From the NCBI RefSeq assembly GCF_001570605.1, contig NZ_BBXG01000008.1:108012-172011 (forward strand): a stretch of DNA of 64,000 bases, in the 5' to 3' direction. The DNA comes from Herbidospora cretacea. Lineage in GTDB: Bacteria; Actinomycetota; Actinomycetes; Streptosporangiales; Streptosporangiaceae. A program made the translations under genes and the position numbers. The notes beneath the pieces were generated by a model. That model searched no databases. It was not told the origin of the DNA and saw nothing but the letters and a program-made list of their open reading frames with translations. Shown piece by piece: positions 52,776 through 62,042 of the stretch. Numbering within the stretch: position 1 is the stretch's first letter; each line of letters starts with the position of its first letter.

Positions 52776-55700
52776 CTAGACGCCGTAGACGTCGAACTCC
52801 CAGAGGGAGTAGCCGTACTGCGTCAGAGCCCGTTGCGTGCCGTAGATTCGGACGTATCGGCCTGTCCCGGACACGGTGAGGTCGTCGACCCCGCCGTCCG
52901 AGGCCGTTTGGGTGTTCAGGACCGTCCAGGAGCTGTTGTCATGGGATGTCTCCACCCGGTACTGCCGGCCGTAGGCCGCCTCCCACTGGAGCCGGACCCG
53001 GGAGAGGGACCGTGACTGGCCGAGGTCGACGGTGATCCACTGGGGGTCGGCGTAGAGGCTGGACCACCGGGTGGCGGTGTTGCCGTCGACCGCGTTGGCC
53101 GCGACGTTCGCCCCGGCCTCCGTGCTCGACACCGTCACCGGGCGGCCCCTCGACAGCAGTTGCGGCGTCCCGGTGGCCGGGGTGCCGTAGACGTTGAGGT
53201 CCCAGAGCGAGTAGCCGTATTGGGTCAGCGCCCGCTGGGTGCCGTAGACGCGGACGTACCGCCCCGTGCCGCTGACGGACAGATCGTCCACTCCCCCGTC
53301 GGAGGCGGTCTGGTTGGACAGGACCGTCCACGTGCTGTTGTTCGGTGAGACCTCCACCCGGTAGGCGCGGCCGTAGGCCGCCTCCCAGTTCAGCCTGACC
53401 CGGCTGATGTCGTAGGACGCGCCGAGGTCCACCGTGATCCACTGCGGGTCGGCGTTGTAGAGGCTGGACCAGCGGGTCGCGCCGTTGCCGTCGACCGCGT
53501 TGGCCGCGACGTTCGCCCCGGCCTCGGTGCTCGACACGGTCACCGGCCTGCCCCGCGCCAGGTCCGAACCGCCCACGGGGGTGGAGACGCCCGGTCCGGT
53601 GAAGGTGTAGCTGTCGACGTCGAACACGGCCGTCCCGGCCGCGCCGGAGAAGGTCAGGTAGAGGTCGTGCGTGCCGGTCGGGGCGGTCACCGGAGCGGTG
53701 ACCTCCACGTAGTTGTCCCAGCCGCCGGTGTTGCCCACGGTGACCCTGGCGACCTCGGTGCCGGTCGGGCTGTCGTACCGGAAGGAGAGCACTCCCCCGG
53801 CGTTGGCGGAGGAGACGCGGGCCTTGACCCCGGTGATGCCCTGGAGGTTCACCCCGTGGTGGCGGACCCACTCGCCCGGCTGGATGTCGCCGAGCCGCTT
53901 GCCGCCCTCGGCCTGGGCCTGGTCGACCACGCGCGGGCCGTTGAGGGTCACGTAGTGCTCGGCCTGCCACTGCTTGGGCCACAGGGTGATCTCCCGCTCG
54001 CCCGTCAGCGGCACCGTGCCGGTCGCGCCCCGGTCGGTGTAGGAGGCCCTGATCACCCAGAACAGCACCGAGTCGGGACCGGCGTGCACCGGGCCGACGT
54101 CGAAGGACGCGCCGCAGCCGGTGCCCTCGCCCTCCTCGTGGGCGTGTTCCTGGTGCCCCAGCGCGGCCCGGACGACCACGTTGGCGCACGGGACCGTGCC
54201 GTCCTGCGCGTCGGTGGCCGAGGCGGAGGCCGTCAGGCGTTCGTCCCACGAGAACAGGCCGCCGTTGGGCAGCCCGCCGACGTTGACGACCGGCCGGTTG
54301 TTGCCCACCACGACCGGGATCAGGGTGGTCCCCGTCATGGTCCCGTCGCTGACGGTCAGCCGGGCTCTCTTGTCGCCGCTGGTCGTGTACGTGTGCGACG
54401 GGTTGGCCGCCGTCGAGTCGGTGGTGCCGTTGTCGTCGAAGTCCCACGCGTAGGTGAGCGGGTTGCCGTCGGGGTCGTTGCTGCCCGCGCTGGAGAACTG
54501 CACGGTCAGCGGGGTGAGCCCGTTGTCGACACTGGCCGTGGCCACCGCGACCGGCGACCGGCCGCCCTGCACGTAGTTGATCTTCACGAGAGCGGCGTCG
54601 GCGGCTCCGGAGAAGTACCCGCTGCCGTATTCGAGCAGGTAGAGCGATCCGTCGGGGCCGAACTCCATGTCGATCGGGTGGACGAACGGCATCCCGGCGA
54701 GGACAGGTTCGATGACCGTCGGGGTGCCGGTCGCGGGATTGCCGTTGCCGAACTGGACCTCCTTGATCCAGTTACGGCAGTACTCCGTGATGATCAGCTT
54801 GTTGTCGTAGTACTGCGGCCACTTCACCGCGCTGTCGAGGTTCGGGTCGTAGTGGTAGACCTCGGCGTGGTTCGGCGAGCCGCAGCCGCCGGGCTGGTCG
54901 AGGGCCGGCCACTCCTTGCTGCCGCCGTGCTGCTCCCACACCAGCGCGCCGCGCGTCGGCGGGAGCTGCTGGAGACCGGTGTTGCGCGGCGAGTTGTTGA
55001 CCGGGCCGGTGCCGCCGCCGCAGGGGAACCAGCCGCGCGGCGCGTTGGCCGCGAAGTCCCAGTCGTTGTAGGCGACGTTCGGGCCGCCGCAGTAGGGCCA
55101 GCCGTAGTTGCCCGCGCTGGTGGCGCGGTTCCACTCGTCGTAGGCGGCCGGTCCGCGGTTGGCGAGGGTCGCGCCGGCGTCCGGCCCGACCTCGCCCCAA
55201 TAAAGGGTGTCGCCGCCCTGCTTGTCGACCCAGATCCGGTACGGGTTGCGCGTCCCCATGACGTAGATCTCGGGCCGGGTCTGCGCCGTGCCCGGCGCGA
55301 ACAGGTTGCCCGGGGGGATCGTGTAGGTGCCGTTCGCCTCCGGGTGGATGCGGTTGATCTTGCCCCGGAGGTCGTTGGTGTTGCCCGAGGTGCGCTGGGC
55401 GTCGTACTGGGGGTCGCGGCTGGTCCGCTCGTCGATCGGCGCCATGCCGGCCGAGTCGCCGCCCGAGTTGGTGTTGTCGCCGACCGCGAAGTAGAGGTTG
55501 CCGTCGCTGTCCCAGGTCATCGACCCGGCCGAGTGGCAGCAGAGGTTCCGCTCGGTCGGCCACTCGATGATCATGTCTTCACTGGTGAGCGTGCCGGTGC
55601 CGGTATTGAAGGTGAACCGGGAGATCCGGTTCACCAGGGGGGTCACCTTCGGCGAGTAGAAGAGGTAGACCCAGCGGTTGGCGGCGAAGGCCGGGTCGAG

Positions 55701-56018
55701 GGTGATGCCGATGAGGCCGTCCTCGAACCGGGCGTCGAGCTGGAGGGTCAGCGCGACCGTCGTCGAGCGGGTGGCCGGGTTGTACAGGCGGACCTGGCCG
55801 CCGCCGGCGCTGGTGCCCCGGTTGATGTACAGCACCTTGCCGTCGGGCAGCACCGACAGCTCGATGGGCTCGCCCATCGACAGGCCGCTGTCGAGCCGGA
55901 CCTTCTCGAAACCGCTGGTGGGTGGCGGCGCCGCGTACGCGGGCGCGGCGGGCACCAGGGCGACGATGACCAGGGCCAAGACGCCCAGGATCGCGCGCAG
56001 GCGCGGGTGACCTGACAT
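52776..56018 (-). CDS. Secreted soluble sugar dehydrogenase with PKD, CBM6/35 and two F5/8C domains
   Basis: 1080 residues from ATG 56018 (GGGAG upstream); signal 1-33 ending APAYA. Order: PQQ-type aldose dehydrogenase propeller (35-480; FEDGLIGITLDPAF, MGTRNPYRIWVDKQ, NYGWPYC), PKD (485-570; DPDGNPLTYAWDF), linker, CBM6/35-like (683-805; QAEHYVTLNGPRV), then two near-identical F5/8 type C domains (819-945, 952-1080). The architecture parallels the secreted ThuA-dehydrogenase protein but without ThuA and with discoidin instead of ricin. It probably oxidises sugars on a bound polymer outside the cell. Confidence 0.87.
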   Translation of the reverse strand: MSGHPRLRAILGVLALVIVALVPAAPAYAAPPPTSGFEKVRLDSGLSMGEPIELSVLPDGKVLYINRGTSAGGGQVRLYNPATRSTTVALTLQLDARFEDGLIGITLDPAFAANRWVYLFYSPKVTPLVNRISRFTFNTGTGTLTSEDMIIEWPTERNLCCHSAGSMTWDSDGNLYFAVGDNTNSGGDSAGMAPIDERTSRDPQYDAQRTSGNTNDLRGKINRIHPEANGTYTIPPGNLFAPGTAQTRPEIYVMGTRNPYRIWVDKQGGDTLYWGEVGPDAGATLANRGPAAYDEWNRATSAGNYGWPYCGGPNVAYNDWDFAANAPRGWFPCGGGTGPVNNSPRNTGLQQLPPTRGALVWEQHGGSKEWPALDQPGGCGSPNHAEVYHYDPNLDSAVKWPQYYDNKLIITEYCRNWIKEVQFGNGNPATGTPTVIEPVLAGMPFVHPIDMEFGPDGSLYLLEYGSGYFSGAADAALVKINYVQGGRSPVAVATASVDNGLTPLTVQFSSAGSNDPDGNPLTYAWDFDDNGTTDSTAANPSHTYTTSGDKRARLTVSDGTMTGTTLIPVVVGNNRPVVNVGGLPNGGLFSWDERLTASASATDAQDGTVPCANVVVRAALGHQEHAHEEGEGTGCGASFDVGPVHAGPDSVLFWVIRASYTDRGATGTVPLTGEREITLWPKQWQAEHYVTLNGPRVVDQAQAEGGKRLGDIQPGEWVRHHGVNLQGITGVKARVSSANAGGVLSFRYDSPTGTEVARVTVGNTGGWDNYVEVTAPVTAPTGTHDLYLTFSGAAGTAVFDVDSYTFTGPGVSTPVGGSDLARGRPVTVSSTEAGANVAANAVDGNGATRWSSLYNADPQWITVDLGASYDISRVRLNWEAAYGRAYRVEVSPNNSTWTVLSNQTASDGGVDDLSVSGTGRYVRVYGTQRALTQYGYSLWDLNVYGTPATGTPQLLSRGRPVTVSSTEAGANVAANAVDGNTATRWSSLYADPQWITVDLGQSRSLSRVRLQWEAAYGRQYRVETSHDNSSWTVLNTQTASDGGVDDLTVSGTGRYVRIYGTQRALTQYGYSLWEFDVYGV

Positions 56019-56150
56019 GGATGCTCCCAAAGCAGGAACGGATGGGGACGTGACAGCGGGACGAAGGTCACCGAGACCCGCCGATAGAGAACGCACCGGT
56101 GACCACCCGCCACAGACGGTCACCGGCGCGCTTACTGCCCCTTTCGCGGA

Positions 56151-59100
56151 CTAGACCGCGATGAGATCGAACTGCTCCCAGGGTCCGATGGACGGGCGGT
56201 TGGTGACGAGGTTCTGCGCCCCGCCGCCCTCCGCGCACACGTACTGACTGTTGACCGTGGCCCGCAGGGAGACCGAGCCGTCACCGTTCGTCACCACGGT
56301 GAAGGTCTCCCACGCACCGGCCGAGGGCCGGTCGGCCAGCAGCGGCACGTTGCCGCCACCCTGGTTGGTCACGTAGAGGTTGTTGGCCACCGACCGCAGG
56401 GCGATGTTGCCGCCGCCCAGGTCGACCCGGACGAACTGCTCGGTCGCCCCGGCGGTCGTCTTGTTCGCGATCAGCGGGGTGGTCGCGCTGGCGGCCGAGA
56501 CGAACAGGTTGTTGGCCCGCGAGCGCAGCGTGACCGTCCCGGCCGGTGGGTTCGAGCCGCCCGTCGTCACCCGGACGGCGTCGATCATGCCCACCGACGT
56601 GGTCTTGTTGACCACCCGGAGCGTGTGGGTCCCGCTGGACAGGCCGGTCTTGCTGTAGACCACCTGCTGCGCCTGCCGGGCGCCGCTCTGGTAGAGGTTC
56701 ACGTTCTGCTGGAACACGTTGTCGATGTAGACGTCGATGTTGCCCATGTCGGAGAACCGTTCCGAGAGGATCTCGATGCCGGTGCCGGTGAACGTGTAGG
56801 TCGCGGCGGCGTTGACGGTGGTGCTGTGGTGGGTGTCGTCGTTGTAGTCGCCGTAGCCCCGGCCCGTGGTCAGGTGCCAGTTGCCGTCGTAGGTCAGCTC
56901 GGTGTTGTTGATCAGGCCCGGGGTGCCGGCGCCGTTGATGCCGAGGGTGGAGGCGGTGCCGCTCAGCGACTTGGCCGCCTGGTTGGCGGTGCCGGTGAGC
57001 TGCGTGTAGCTGTAGGCGGAGAGCAGTTTCGCGGTGCGCTCCACGACGTAGGTCGTGTTGGCGGCGGTGGCGAAGCTGACCTCGGCGGCCGAGCTGGTGG
57101 TGATGATCGCGTTGTCGGAGGTGCGGCGCACGCGGACCTGCTGGGTGCCCCAGGGGTTCACCACGGTGGCCTGCTTGCCGTAGAGGGACTTGAGGCCGAC
57201 GTACTTGGTCTCGTTGCCCTCGCGCTCCGACGACACGATGAAGCCGTCCTTGGCCAGCAGCGAGAACTTCCCGATGAAGGAGGAGCTGCTCGGCGCGGCC
57301 GGGAAGACCCGGATCTTGTCGTTGTACGACTGCATCAGCGACTCGTTCATCGCCGCCATGTGCACGCCGTGGTACTCGAACACGCCGTTGGTGTTGCTGG
57401 TGAAGCTGTTCGGGTAGTTCTGGTAGCGCTGCGCCATGGTCTTCATGCCCTGGAAGGTCTGGTCGCCCAGACCGAGGCGGGCGGCCTGCACGGCGTCGTT
57501 GGCCCACACGTTGCCGTAGGGGTGCGGGCGCACGTTCCAGGTGTTCAGCGCCGTCTGGTAGTCGGGGAAGCCGATGCCCGTCAGGTTGTACGGCCAGATC
57601 ATCTCGGCCGCGACGTTCTCGTTGTTGCGGGTCTGCGAGATCGGCGGCTGGTGCGGCTGGTAGGCGTTGTTGACCACCGAGTAGGGCACCAGGTTGTTCA
57701 GGATGTTCTGCAGCTCGGTGCGGAGCGTCGCGTCGACGCCGAGCTGCTGCGCCACCTGGATCGTCACGGGGAACAGGCTGCGGATCGCGGTCAGGTCGGT
57801 AAGGGCGTTCCGCACGTTCCAGTACGTCTCATGGGCGTTGGAGTTGGCGATGTAGTACTGGCCGGTCGAGGCGTCCCGCGACACGAAGCTCCGGTAGAAC
57901 TTCGCGGCCTCGCGCATGAACGGGTAGGCCGTGTTCGCCAGGTAGGTCGCGTCGTTGGTGTACCGGTAGCGCAGGTACATGTTGTACGCGGCCTCGGCGG
58001 CGGTCGACATCGTGTTCTTGGTGTAGTCGGAGTTGATGGTGCCGCGCGCGTTGCCGTCCCAGCCGTAGGTCTCCGGCAGCCAGATGCCGTCGATGCCGTA
58101 TCTGGTCTGCGTGTACGACTTCAGCGCGTTGTAATTCCTCGAATGGAGGTTGTTGAACACGTCCATCAGGTCGACGTGGTTCGACGCGTAGAACGAGTAG
58201 TACACGTGCCGCATGTTCCAGTACCAATAGGCGTTGGACCACTTCGACTGGTCTCCGGTGGCACGGAAGACCCCGTTGATGAAGTGGAACGGGTAGTTGC
58301 CGTAACCGCCCGCCGCGACGATGTAGTTGCTCAGGTAGTAGAAGTTCTCCAGGTAGTCGTTGTCGGCGCTGCCGCCGTACTGGACGAACGACTTGGCCCA
58401 GAAGTCGTGCCAGAAGTTCTTGAAGTTGTTCAGCGTCGTGGTGATTCCGGCGCTTTTGACATTCGTGAGCTGGTTGCGCGCCTGCTGCACGGAGTTGGCC
58501 GAGGGAGCGTTCTTCCGCGACGCGGCGGTGTACCAGATCGTGTAGTCGCTGTCGGCGGCGATGCTCAGCCGGACCGTGCGCCCGTTGACCGTCGAGGTCG
58601 TGTAGTTGGCGCCCTCGACGGTGGCGGCGAAGGTGTAGCCGAAGCCGTTGGCGTCGGTCTGGCCCCGGCTGAAGCCGGCCACCGAGGAGTCGTTGAACGT
58701 CGAGACGGTCCGCCAGGTGTTCAGGTCGGGCGTGTCGGCGATGTTCTGGACCGTGTTCGGGTCCCACAGGCCGAGGTCGACCGTGGTGGTGCCGACGCCC
58801 GCGCGGGAGTCCTCGACGCGGATGCCCATGACCTCCGAGCCGGGCTGGCCCAGGATCGTCACGGTGCGGTTGTTGTCGTACTTGGTGGTCAGCGTGCCGT
58901 CGTACAGGTTCAGCCGCTGCTGGTAGGTCGTGTAGTTGGACTCCAGCCCGGGGCTGGTGTTCAGGGTCAGCGTGCCGGCCGCGTAGGTCGACTGCTGCGA
59001 CAGGTCGGCGCCGGAGACCTGCATCGTGATGCCGTTCTGGCTCCAGACCATCGCGCCGGTCTTGCCGTTGCCGACCGTCAGCCCGTAGTTGGGGTTGGTG

Positions 59101-59282
59101 TTCGGCCGGTTGTACACGACGTCGTGCTTGGACAGGTAACCCGCGCGGTTGACGTTCAGGGCGCCGGCCGACTGGTCGAAGGCGTGGTCGGTCGTCGACG
59201 CCAGCGCGGGCGCCGTCACCACTCCCGCGGCCGCCAGCCCGCCGACGAGCGCCAGGGCGGGGAGCGCTCTCAGAAATCTCAT
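56151..59282 (-). CDS. Secreted GH95-like glycoside hydrolase with C-terminal beta-sandwich and beta-trefoil
   Basis: 1043 residues, signal 1-28. N-terminal beta-sandwich (GLTVGNGKTGAMVWSQNGITMQ), (alpha/alpha)6 barrel (about 280-690; WSNAYWYWNMRHVYYSFY, GIDGIWLPETYGWDG, NSNAHETYWN, LMQSYNDKIRVFPAAPS), a sugar-binding-like sandwich (790-905; YTFTGTGIEIL, GTHTLRVVNKT) and a three-repeat trefoil at the end (910-1043; VTLRSRANNLFV, IALRSVANNLYV, VSLRATVNSQYV). The N-x-N pair of GH95 is not obvious, so the activity may have shifted. Divergent from the ThuA-DUF1080 gene. Confidence 0.75.
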   Translation of the reverse strand: MRFLRALPALALVGGLAAAGVVTAPALASTTDHAFDQSAGALNVNRAGYLSKHDVVYNRPNTNPNYGLTVGNGKTGAMVWSQNGITMQVSGADLSQQSTYAAGTLTLNTSPGLESNYTTYQQRLNLYDGTLTTKYDNNRTVTILGQPGSEVMGIRVEDSRAGVGTTTVDLGLWDPNTVQNIADTPDLNTWRTVSTFNDSSVAGFSRGQTDANGFGYTFAATVEGANYTTSTVNGRTVRLSIAADSDYTIWYTAASRKNAPSANSVQQARNQLTNVKSAGITTTLNNFKNFWHDFWAKSFVQYGGSADNDYLENFYYLSNYIVAAGGYGNYPFHFINGVFRATGDQSKWSNAYWYWNMRHVYYSFYASNHVDLMDVFNNLHSRNYNALKSYTQTRYGIDGIWLPETYGWDGNARGTINSDYTKNTMSTAAEAAYNMYLRYRYTNDATYLANTAYPFMREAAKFYRSFVSRDASTGQYYIANSNAHETYWNVRNALTDLTAIRSLFPVTIQVAQQLGVDATLRTELQNILNNLVPYSVVNNAYQPHQPPISQTRNNENVAAEMIWPYNLTGIGFPDYQTALNTWNVRPHPYGNVWANDAVQAARLGLGDQTFQGMKTMAQRYQNYPNSFTSNTNGVFEYHGVHMAAMNESLMQSYNDKIRVFPAAPSSSSFIGKFSLLAKDGFIVSSEREGNETKYVGLKSLYGKQATVVNPWGTQQVRVRRTSDNAIITTSSAAEVSFATAANTTYVVERTAKLLSAYSYTQLTGTANQAAKSLSGTASTLGINGAGTPGLINNTELTYDGNWHLTTGRGYGDYNDDTHHSTTVNAAATYTFTGTGIEILSERFSDMGNIDVYIDNVFQQNVNLYQSGARQAQQVVYSKTGLSSGTHTLRVVNKTTSVGMIDAVRVTTGGSNPPAGTVTLRSRANNLFVSAASATTPLIANKTTAGATEQFVRVDLGGGNIALRSVANNLYVTNQGGGNVPLLADRPSAGAWETFTVVTNGDGSVSLRATVNSQYVCAEGGGAQNLVTNRPSIGPWEQFDLIAV

Positions 59283-59767
59283 GTCATCGAACTCCTGGTC
59301 ACCACAGCAGATTTGGGGGGTGCGTCCCTCTGGCAGGGGGGCCGCCGGGCCCCCTTACCGGCGATCGGCGACCGGTATGGGGACAGCCCGACGGCCCCTC
59401 TGCACAGGCACAGGCCCGACTCACTGTTACTAAGCCAGGACTGTCAGGCGCAGTTAACATTGGATGTCTTCAGGCGTCAATAGGCCCATCAAGGCTCACC
59501 GAATCCTCAAAACCGATCAGGAGTCCCCGTACAGACCGACTATCAGCCGGTTTTTATGTCGGGTACGCCACGTAACTCCACGGGACCGGTCCTAAATACC
59601 TCCGATGTCTCGCGATCGTTATCATCCGTTGACGGTGTCCGGGCGACTGTGCGACTGTTTCGGAAACGCCCGGTGCCGCGAGTGGCTCCGCGGGTCCGGG
59701 CGGACGTTCCCATCCACCGAGGCAGCGGTCGGCGCGCGCTCCTGCGAGCACAGTTAGGAGTCACCGC
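59283..59767. promoter_or_regulatory. Divergent control region between GH95-like and ThuA-DUF1080 genes
   Basis: 485 bases with no gene. It holds a hairpin near 59336-59355 (GGGGGCC/GGCCCCC), the spaced dyad TACCGG-10-CCGGTA (59356-59377), the palindrome GGACCGGTCC (59583-59592) and a CGTTATC half-site (59617-59623) like that in the palindrome before the other GH95 gene. Promoter hexamers are not clear. Confidence 0.4.
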
Positions 59768-61882
59768 ATGCGCCGACTACTCATGGCGCTGCTCGGGGCG
59801 GTCCTGTTAGGGAGCGCGCTCTCCGCCGTTCCCACGGCCGCGAGCGCGGCACCGCTCACGAAGGTCCTGGTGTTCAGCAAGACCGCCGGTTTCCGGCACG
59901 ACTCGATCCCGAACGGGATCACCGCGATCCAGCAGCTCGGCGCGGCGGGCGGCTTCACCGTGACGGCCACCGAGGACGCCGCCCAGTTCACCACCGCGAA
60001 CCTGGCCCAGTACCAGGCGGTGATCTGGCTCTCCACCACCGGCGACGTGCTCAACGCCGCCCAGCAGACGGCGTTCCAGTCCTACATCGCCGGGGGCGGC
60101 GGCTACGTCGGCGTCCACGCGGCGGCCGACACCGAGTACGACTGGTCCTGGTACGGCGGCCTGGTCGGCGCCTACTTCGCCAGCCACCCCGCCAACCAGA
60201 ACGCCGTGGTCAAGGTCGAGGACCGGTCGAACGTGTCGACCTCCCACCTGCCGCAGACCTGGACCCGCCTGGACGAGTGGTACAACTACCGGACCAACCC
60301 CCGGTCGGTGGCCCGCGTCCTGGCCTCGCTCGACGAGACCACGTACAGCGGCGGTTCGATGGGCGGCGACCACCCCATCACCTGGTGCCAGAACTACGGC
60401 GGCGGCCGGAGCTGGTACACCGGCATGGGCCACACCCAGGAGACCTTCGCCGACGCGAATTTCCGCCAGATGCTGCTGGGCGGCATCCAGATCGCGGCCG
60501 GGTCCCGGGCGGCCGACTGCCGTCCCGAATCGGGCTACACCCCCCTCTTCGACGGCACCCAGGCCAGCCTCGACCAGTGGCGGCAGGCGGGACCGGGCGG
60601 CTTCACCCTGGCGAACGGCACCCTGACCTCGTTCGGCGGCATGGGCCTGCTCTGGTATCCGGTCACCCCCTTCTCCAACTACTCGCTCAGGCTCGACTGG
60701 ATGATGCCGGGCGACGACAACGGCGGCGTCTTCATCGGCTTCCCCGACCCCGCCGGGGACCCGTGGAAGCCGGTCGACACCGGCCACGAGATCCAGATCG
60801 ACGCCACCGACGCCGACCCGACCCGCACGACGGGCAGCGTCTACAGCTTCCGGGCGCCCGACACCGCGCTCCGGGACGCCGCGCTGAACCCGCCGGGTTC
60901 CTGGAACGCCTACGAGGTCAAGGTCACCGGCCAGCGCGTCGAGATCTTCCTCAACGGGGTCAGGATCAACGACTACACCAGCACCCGGGCGATCCAGAAC
61001 GGCCACATCGGCGTGCAGAACGACGGCGCGGGCCTGGACATCAACTACCGCAACATCCGCGTCAAGGGCGAGACCGGCCAGCCGCCCGCGACCGACCTCG
61101 CCCGGGGCAAGACCGTGACGGCCTCCAGCGTCGAGCCCGGCAGCGCCCACGTGGCCGCCAACGCGGTCGACGGCAGCACCACGACCCGCTGGGGCTCGGC
61201 CTACGCCGACCCGCAGTGGATCACCGTCGACCTGGGCGCGTCGTACACCCTCAACCGGGTGCGCCTGAACTGGGAGGCCGCCTACGGGCGGCAGTACCGG
61301 GTCGAGGTCTCCCCCGACAACGCGACCTGGACGACCGTCTCCACCCAGACCGCGAGCGACGGCGGCGTCGACGACCTGACGGTCACCGGCACCGGCCGCT
61401 ACGTCCGGATATACGGCACCCAGCGCGCCCTCACCGCCTACGGCTACTCGCTGTGGGACCTGAACGTCTACGGCACCCCCGCCTCCGGCGGCCCGGCGCT
61501 GCTCTCCCGGAGCCGCCCGGTGACCGCTTCCAGCGTGGAACCCGGCAGCGCCCACGTGGCCGCCAACGCGGTCGACGGCAACACCGGCACCCGCTGGGGC
61601 TCGGCCTACGCCGACCCGCAGTGGATCACCGTCGACCTCGGCCAGTCCCGCTCCATCACCCGCGTGCGCCTCCAGTGGGAGGCGGCCTACGGCCGCCAGT
61701 ACCGCGTGGAGACCTCGCCCGACAACGCGACCTGGACGACCGTCTCCACCCAGACCGCGAGCGACGGCGGCGTCGACGACCTGACGGTCACCGGCACCGG
61801 CCGCTACGTCCGGATCCACGGCACCCAGCGCGCCACCGCCTGGGGCTACTCGCTCTGGGAGTTCGACGTCTACGGCTCCTAG
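59768..61882 (+). CDS. Secreted ThuA + DUF1080 (3-keto-disaccharide hydrolase-like) protein with two F5/8C domains
   Basis: 704 residues; AGGAG eight bases upstream; signal 1-28 (ASAAP). ThuA-like domain (29-245; VLVFSKTAGFRHDSI, GGGGYVGVHAAADTEYDW, MGGDHPITWC). DUF1080 LamG-like domain (257-435; PLFDGTQASLDQWR, GDDNGGVFIGFPDP, TGHEIQIDATD, GSWNAYEVKVTGQRVEIFLNG). Two F5/8 type C domains follow (440-573, 578-704), each near-identical to the other. DUF1080 members are linked to hydrolysis of 3-keto-glycosides. With ThuA this suggests an exported enzyme acting on C3-oxidised sugars; no reaction is proven by sequence. Tandem terminators follow. Confidence 0.85.
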   Translation: MRRLLMALLGAVLLGSALSAVPTAASAAPLTKVLVFSKTAGFRHDSIPNGITAIQQLGAAGGFTVTATEDAAQFTTANLAQYQAVIWLSTTGDVLNAAQQTAFQSYIAGGGGYVGVHAAADTEYDWSWYGGLVGAYFASHPANQNAVVKVEDRSNVSTSHLPQTWTRLDEWYNYRTNPRSVARVLASLDETTYSGGSMGGDHPITWCQNYGGGRSWYTGMGHTQETFADANFRQMLLGGIQIAAGSRAADCRPESGYTPLFDGTQASLDQWRQAGPGGFTLANGTLTSFGGMGLLWYPVTPFSNYSLRLDWMMPGDDNGGVFIGFPDPAGDPWKPVDTGHEIQIDATDADPTRTTGSVYSFRAPDTALRDAALNPPGSWNAYEVKVTGQRVEIFLNGVRINDYTSTRAIQNGHIGVQNDGAGLDINYRNIRVKGETGQPPATDLARGKTVTASSVEPGSAHVAANAVDGSTTTRWGSAYADPQWITVDLGASYTLNRVRLNWEAAYGRQYRVEVSPDNATWTTVSTQTASDGGVDDLTVTGTGRYVRIYGTQRALTAYGYSLWDLNVYGTPASGGPALLSRSRPVTASSVEPGSAHVAANAVDGNTGTRWGSAYADPQWITVDLGQSRSITRVRLQWEAAYGRQYRVETSPDNATWTTVSTQTASDGGVDDLTVTGTGRYVRIHGTQRATAWGYSLWEFDVYGS
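61099..61882 (+). repeat. Tandem F5/8C module repeat, also present inverted at 52776-53565
   Basis: Copies at about 61099-61485 and 61501-61882 share long identical DNA runs (for example around 61199-61235 and 61607-61641). The two modules in the leftward gene at 52776-53155 and 53160-53565 are close relatives in opposite orientation. Recombination between them could invert about 8 kb. Confidence 0.7.
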
Positions 61883-61895
61883 GAACACCTGAGCG

Positions 61896-61924
61896 GCCCC
61901 CCTCGTCTTGCGGGCGAGGGGGGC
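61896..61924 (+). terminator. First of two tandem terminators
   Basis: A 10-bp stem, GCCCCCCTCG with CGAGGGGGGC, nine-base loop, 13 bases after the stop. Confidence 0.7.
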
Positions 61925-61947
61925 TTCCCCCTGCCGTGGACGCGGAT

Positions 61948-61980
61948 CGGCCCCCCTCGTTCCGTGGACGAGGGGGGCCG
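61948..61980. terminator. Second tandem terminator
   Basis: A 13-bp perfect stem, CGGCCCCCCTCGT with ACGAGGGGGGCCG, seven-base loop. Being symmetrical, it may also stop the convergent chitinase transcript. Confidence 0.7.
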
Positions 61981-62042
61981 TCCCCGACGTGGGGTCCGGG
62001 CCTGGCGACTCGGGTTCCGGACCCCGCGCTGTGGACGCCGGG

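Noticed and set aside
61099..61882. CRISPR or tandem-repeat array
   Set aside because: The repeats are about 390-base protein-module duplications, not short spaced repeats, and are in frame within one gene.
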